Shown here: piece by piece, positions 33,096 through 34,458 of the stretch
Position numbering within the stretch: position 1 is the stretch's first letter
How the letters are laid out: each line of letters opens with the position of its first letter
NCBI GenBank assembly: GCA_024102975.1
Contig: JAGFJD010000252.1
Coordinates: 1-34,458, forward strand
DNA from: Phaeodactylibacter sp.
Lineage (GTDB): Bacteria > Bacteroidota > Bacteroidia > Chitinophagales > Saprospiraceae
Reading direction: 5' to 3'
Length of the DNA stretch: 34,458 nt
The notes under the pieces: generated by a model
The model's database searches: none
What the model saw: only the letters and a program-made list of their open reading frames with translations
Told to the model about the DNA's origin: nothing
Program-made: the position numbers and the translations under genes

Positions 33096-33535
33096 AATTC
33101 TTCGTTAAAGATTTCACCTTGTTCTCCACTCCTGATGCCCTCCATCTTTTGCTGGAACTGCTTGAATGCCTCATAATAATGATCCAGAATGGCTTCGTAA
33201 ATTTCATCTGCCGTCTCCTGGTTGTAAGTATGGCTGGTTTTATTTCTACTCCGTATCATATCCATCCAGACTTCCCCATTGGTTATAATTTCAGCTTTAA
33301 ATGCAGCGCGGGTCGCGTCCCGAGATCCTTTTATTGAGCTGTCCCCCTGATATTCGAAGTAGTCTTTCATTGTATTCCATGCCAGCTCATGAGTGTATTC
33401 AAAGGCCTGGATAATACCTTGCTGCTCCAGATCAGATAGCTCCCTTTCTTTTGAAAGTTTTACTGCTTTCTCCAATTGCGCTAATGCTTTATTATAGTTG
33501 GAGAATCGTTGTTGCCATCGGATATCTTTTCCCAT
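33092..33535 (-). CDS. HEPN-family nucleotidyltransferase substrate-binding protein (HI0074-like)
   Basis: This 147-residue all-helical protein has FEYTHELAWNTMKDYFEYQG and the catalytic HEPN signature Rx4HxY (R97-N-K-T-S-H102-T-Y104). It is encoded immediately upstream of the minimal nucleotidyltransferase with a 4-base overlap, the standard HEPN/MNT order. HEPN proteins with this motif are metal-independent RNases that act as toxins. HI0074-type members were first described as NTase substrate-binding partners. A palindromic sequence about 57 bp upstream could serve for autoregulation. The surroundings are AT-rich and contain gene fragments, as is usual for mobile toxin-antitoxin loci. Confidence 0.9.
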   Translation of the reverse strand: MGKDIRWQQRFSNYNKALAQLEKAVKLSKERELSDLEQQGIIQAFEYTHELAWNTMKDYFEYQGDSSIKGSRDATRAAFKAEIITNGEVWMDMIRSRNKTSHTYNQETADEIYEAILDHYYEAFKQFQQKMEGIRSGEQGEIFNEEL

Positions 33536-33591
33536 TTATTCAGGTTTGCCTACAAGCTACAAAATATTGAGGCTACTTACAATGTAGGAAG

Positions 33592-33613
33592 GTTCTTGCT
33601 GCGTGTCAAGAAC
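33592..33613. promoter_or_regulatory. Inverted repeat upstream of the HEPN/MNT operon
   Basis: GTTCTTG (33592-33598) and CAAGAAC (33607-33613) are exact reverse complements with an 8-base spacer, lying in the presumed promoter of the HEPN/MNT genes. A second partial copy (CTTGTCAAGAAG) follows at about 33623-33634. It could be a toxin-antitoxin operator. The rest of the 33536-33666 gap is AT-rich without a gene. Confidence 0.35.
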
Positions 33614-33666
33614 AAAAAGAGCCTTGTCAAGAAGCAAAATACCGAATACTATATTTACTACAACTG

Positions 33667-33960
33667 TCATAGTGCAACAAAATCTTCCCGAAATTCCGCC
33701 AGTTTCTTTCCCGCTAAATTTGCGGCTTTACTCATTGAGATAATGCTCTCCGATGCGGCCCGGTAGACCAGTTGCAGAAAGCGCCCGGATTGCTCTTTTC
33801 CCTGGTATTGCCCCCAGCCCTCCTCTTTACGGTTGCGGTTGACAAACTTCCGGAACCGAACATAGGTGCTTTCCGAAATGACGTTCAGGTCCCTTGCCCT
33901 CGCCATCAACGCCTGTATCGAAATGCCAAATTTTTTAATGCAACGGAGACTATGAATCAT
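33667..33960 (-). pseudogene. ImmA/IrrE (M78) metallopeptidase, C-terminal fragment
   Basis: This 97-residue frame matches only the C-terminal region of HTH-ImmA/IrrE proteins. FGISIQALMARARDLNVISE starts it, a basic linker follows, and the ending is GRFLQLVYRAASESIISMSK with KAANLAGKKLAEF. The N-terminal HTH and the HEXXH zinc-peptidase core, normally the preceding ~250 residues, are absent. A stop codon lies in the same frame nine codons before the ATG. The upstream bases (33961-34051) in another frame read a short piece, KARFTGIPVVMKKDEDSG, that I cannot place. It is most likely a deletion remnant. Intact relatives regulate mobile elements or toxin-antitoxin genes by cleaving repressors. 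Confidence 0.75.
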
Positions 33961-34051
33961 ACAGCCCCGAGTCTTCGTCCTTTTTCATGACCACAGGTAT
34001 GCCTGTAAAGCGGGCTTTTTCATGGCCAAATTTTTAAAATTCCGGCGCCCA

Positions 34052-34438
34052 TCACCCAGGTAGCTGCTCGGTGAGGAATTTCAGGTAGCCAGTCGGGCCC
34101 CGTTCTTTGCGCCAGAAGCGTGCGGAGCGGCGCAGGTAATTGAATGCCGTGGCGTAGAGGGCCTCGACACAGGGGATGGGGTGCCCGCCGGGCTGGACCT
34201 CCGGGTTCATGATGAGATGACTGTCGGAGCCCTCTTCCTGCCGCAGGTCCAGGGCCTGCAAAATAGCATCGATGAGGGCCTGCCGGGCGGCTGTGTTGGA
34301 GGCGGGCTCGTACGGCTCTGCGTCTCTGGCGAGCTGCTGGTAAAATGCCTTGAACCGCTCGTAGATGTCTTCCACTTCTTTATCTTTCAGCTGGGGGTAC
34401 TTCCGGTAAGTATCGAGAACGGCATACTCGATGTCCAT
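34052..34438 (-). CDS. Conserved hypothetical protein
   Basis: This 128-residue soluble protein starts at ATG 34438, 20 bases from the window end. It opens MDIEYAVLDTYRKYPQLKDK and continues VEDIYERFKAFYQQLARD, a helical arrangement. The C-terminal half contains PEVQPGGHPIPCVEALYATA, then an Arg/Trp-rich segment (RRSARFWRKERGPTGYL). No signal peptide, membrane segment or catalytic motif is visible. The GC-rich composition and regular codon use indicate a real gene of the host chromosome. The function is not recognised. Confidence 0.65.
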   Translation of the reverse strand: MDIEYAVLDTYRKYPQLKDKEVEDIYERFKAFYQQLARDAEPYEPASNTAARQALIDAILQALDLRQEEGSDSHLIMNPEVQPGGHPIPCVEALYATAFNYLRRSARFWRKERGPTGYLKFLTEQLPG

Positions 34439-34458
34439 CAGGCAGGGCAGCAGATGAT

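Overview
The window looks like a chromosomal segment of a GC-rich Bacteroidota bacterium, most likely of the Saprospiria (Lewinella/Haliscomenobacter type). The evidence is a SusC/SusD glycan-uptake operon, a type IX secretion sorting domain on a DUF1501 protein, promoter elements close to the Bacteroidota -7 consensus TAnnTTTG, a fused isobutyryl-CoA mutase (IcmF), and almost no Shine-Dalgarno sequences. Most of the window is protein-coding housekeeping or catabolic sequence. More AT-rich accessory patches interrupt it.

Layout. 1-1970: a patatin-like phospholipase gene whose 3' part runs into a CACAGAG-type repeat, then a decayed AAA_14/DUF4143 ATPase gene carrying an internal deletion. 2059-5151: a DUF1800-DUF1501 operon; the second product has both a twin-arginine motif and a T9SS C-terminal domain. 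5152-6383: a palindromic AGACAGGATT element, a zinc-finger/pRiA4 ORF3-like protein, and a HepT (HEPN) toxin remnant. 6384-9782: icmF, with a clear terminator and promoter. 9919-11530: an AT-rich two-gene cassette of an SMC/ABC-type ATPase and a PD-(D/E)XK-like nuclease, a candidate defence or DNA-processing pair. 11545-18042: a conserved DUF protein, purine nucleoside phosphorylase, and a 1472-residue SWIM-SNF2 helicase. 18089-19083: a translationally coupled pair that looks like a membrane-anchored GIY-YIG-like effector and its immunity protein. 19662-32578: a polysaccharide utilization locus on the minus strand. 32772-34438: a HEPN/MNT toxin-antitoxin operon, an ImmA/IrrE fragment and a conserved hypothetical gene.

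The polysaccharide utilization locus reads, in transcription order: a membrane-spanning one-component regulator (beta-propeller sensor, Y_Y_Y domain, LuxR-type HTH), a two-module PKD surface lipoprotein, SusC, SusD, an exported GH30, and a lipoprotein GH30. Together these would sense a beta-glucan, bind it at the surface, import oligosaccharides through the SusCD pair and hydrolyse them. Two GH30 enzymes suggest a beta-1,6-linked glucan (pustulan, fungal wall, or laminarin side chains), but the substrate is inferred.

Intergenic spaces are unusually rich in short palindromic or tandem repeats: CACAGAG type, AGACAGGATT type, TTCGCTG/CCGAACA heptads, and a duplicated GCTCGAAGAG block. Several genes are eroded (patatin, DUF4143 ATPase, HepT, ImmA/IrrE), which suggests active turnover of accessory DNA. 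No rRNA, tRNA, CRISPR array or complete insertion sequence was seen.
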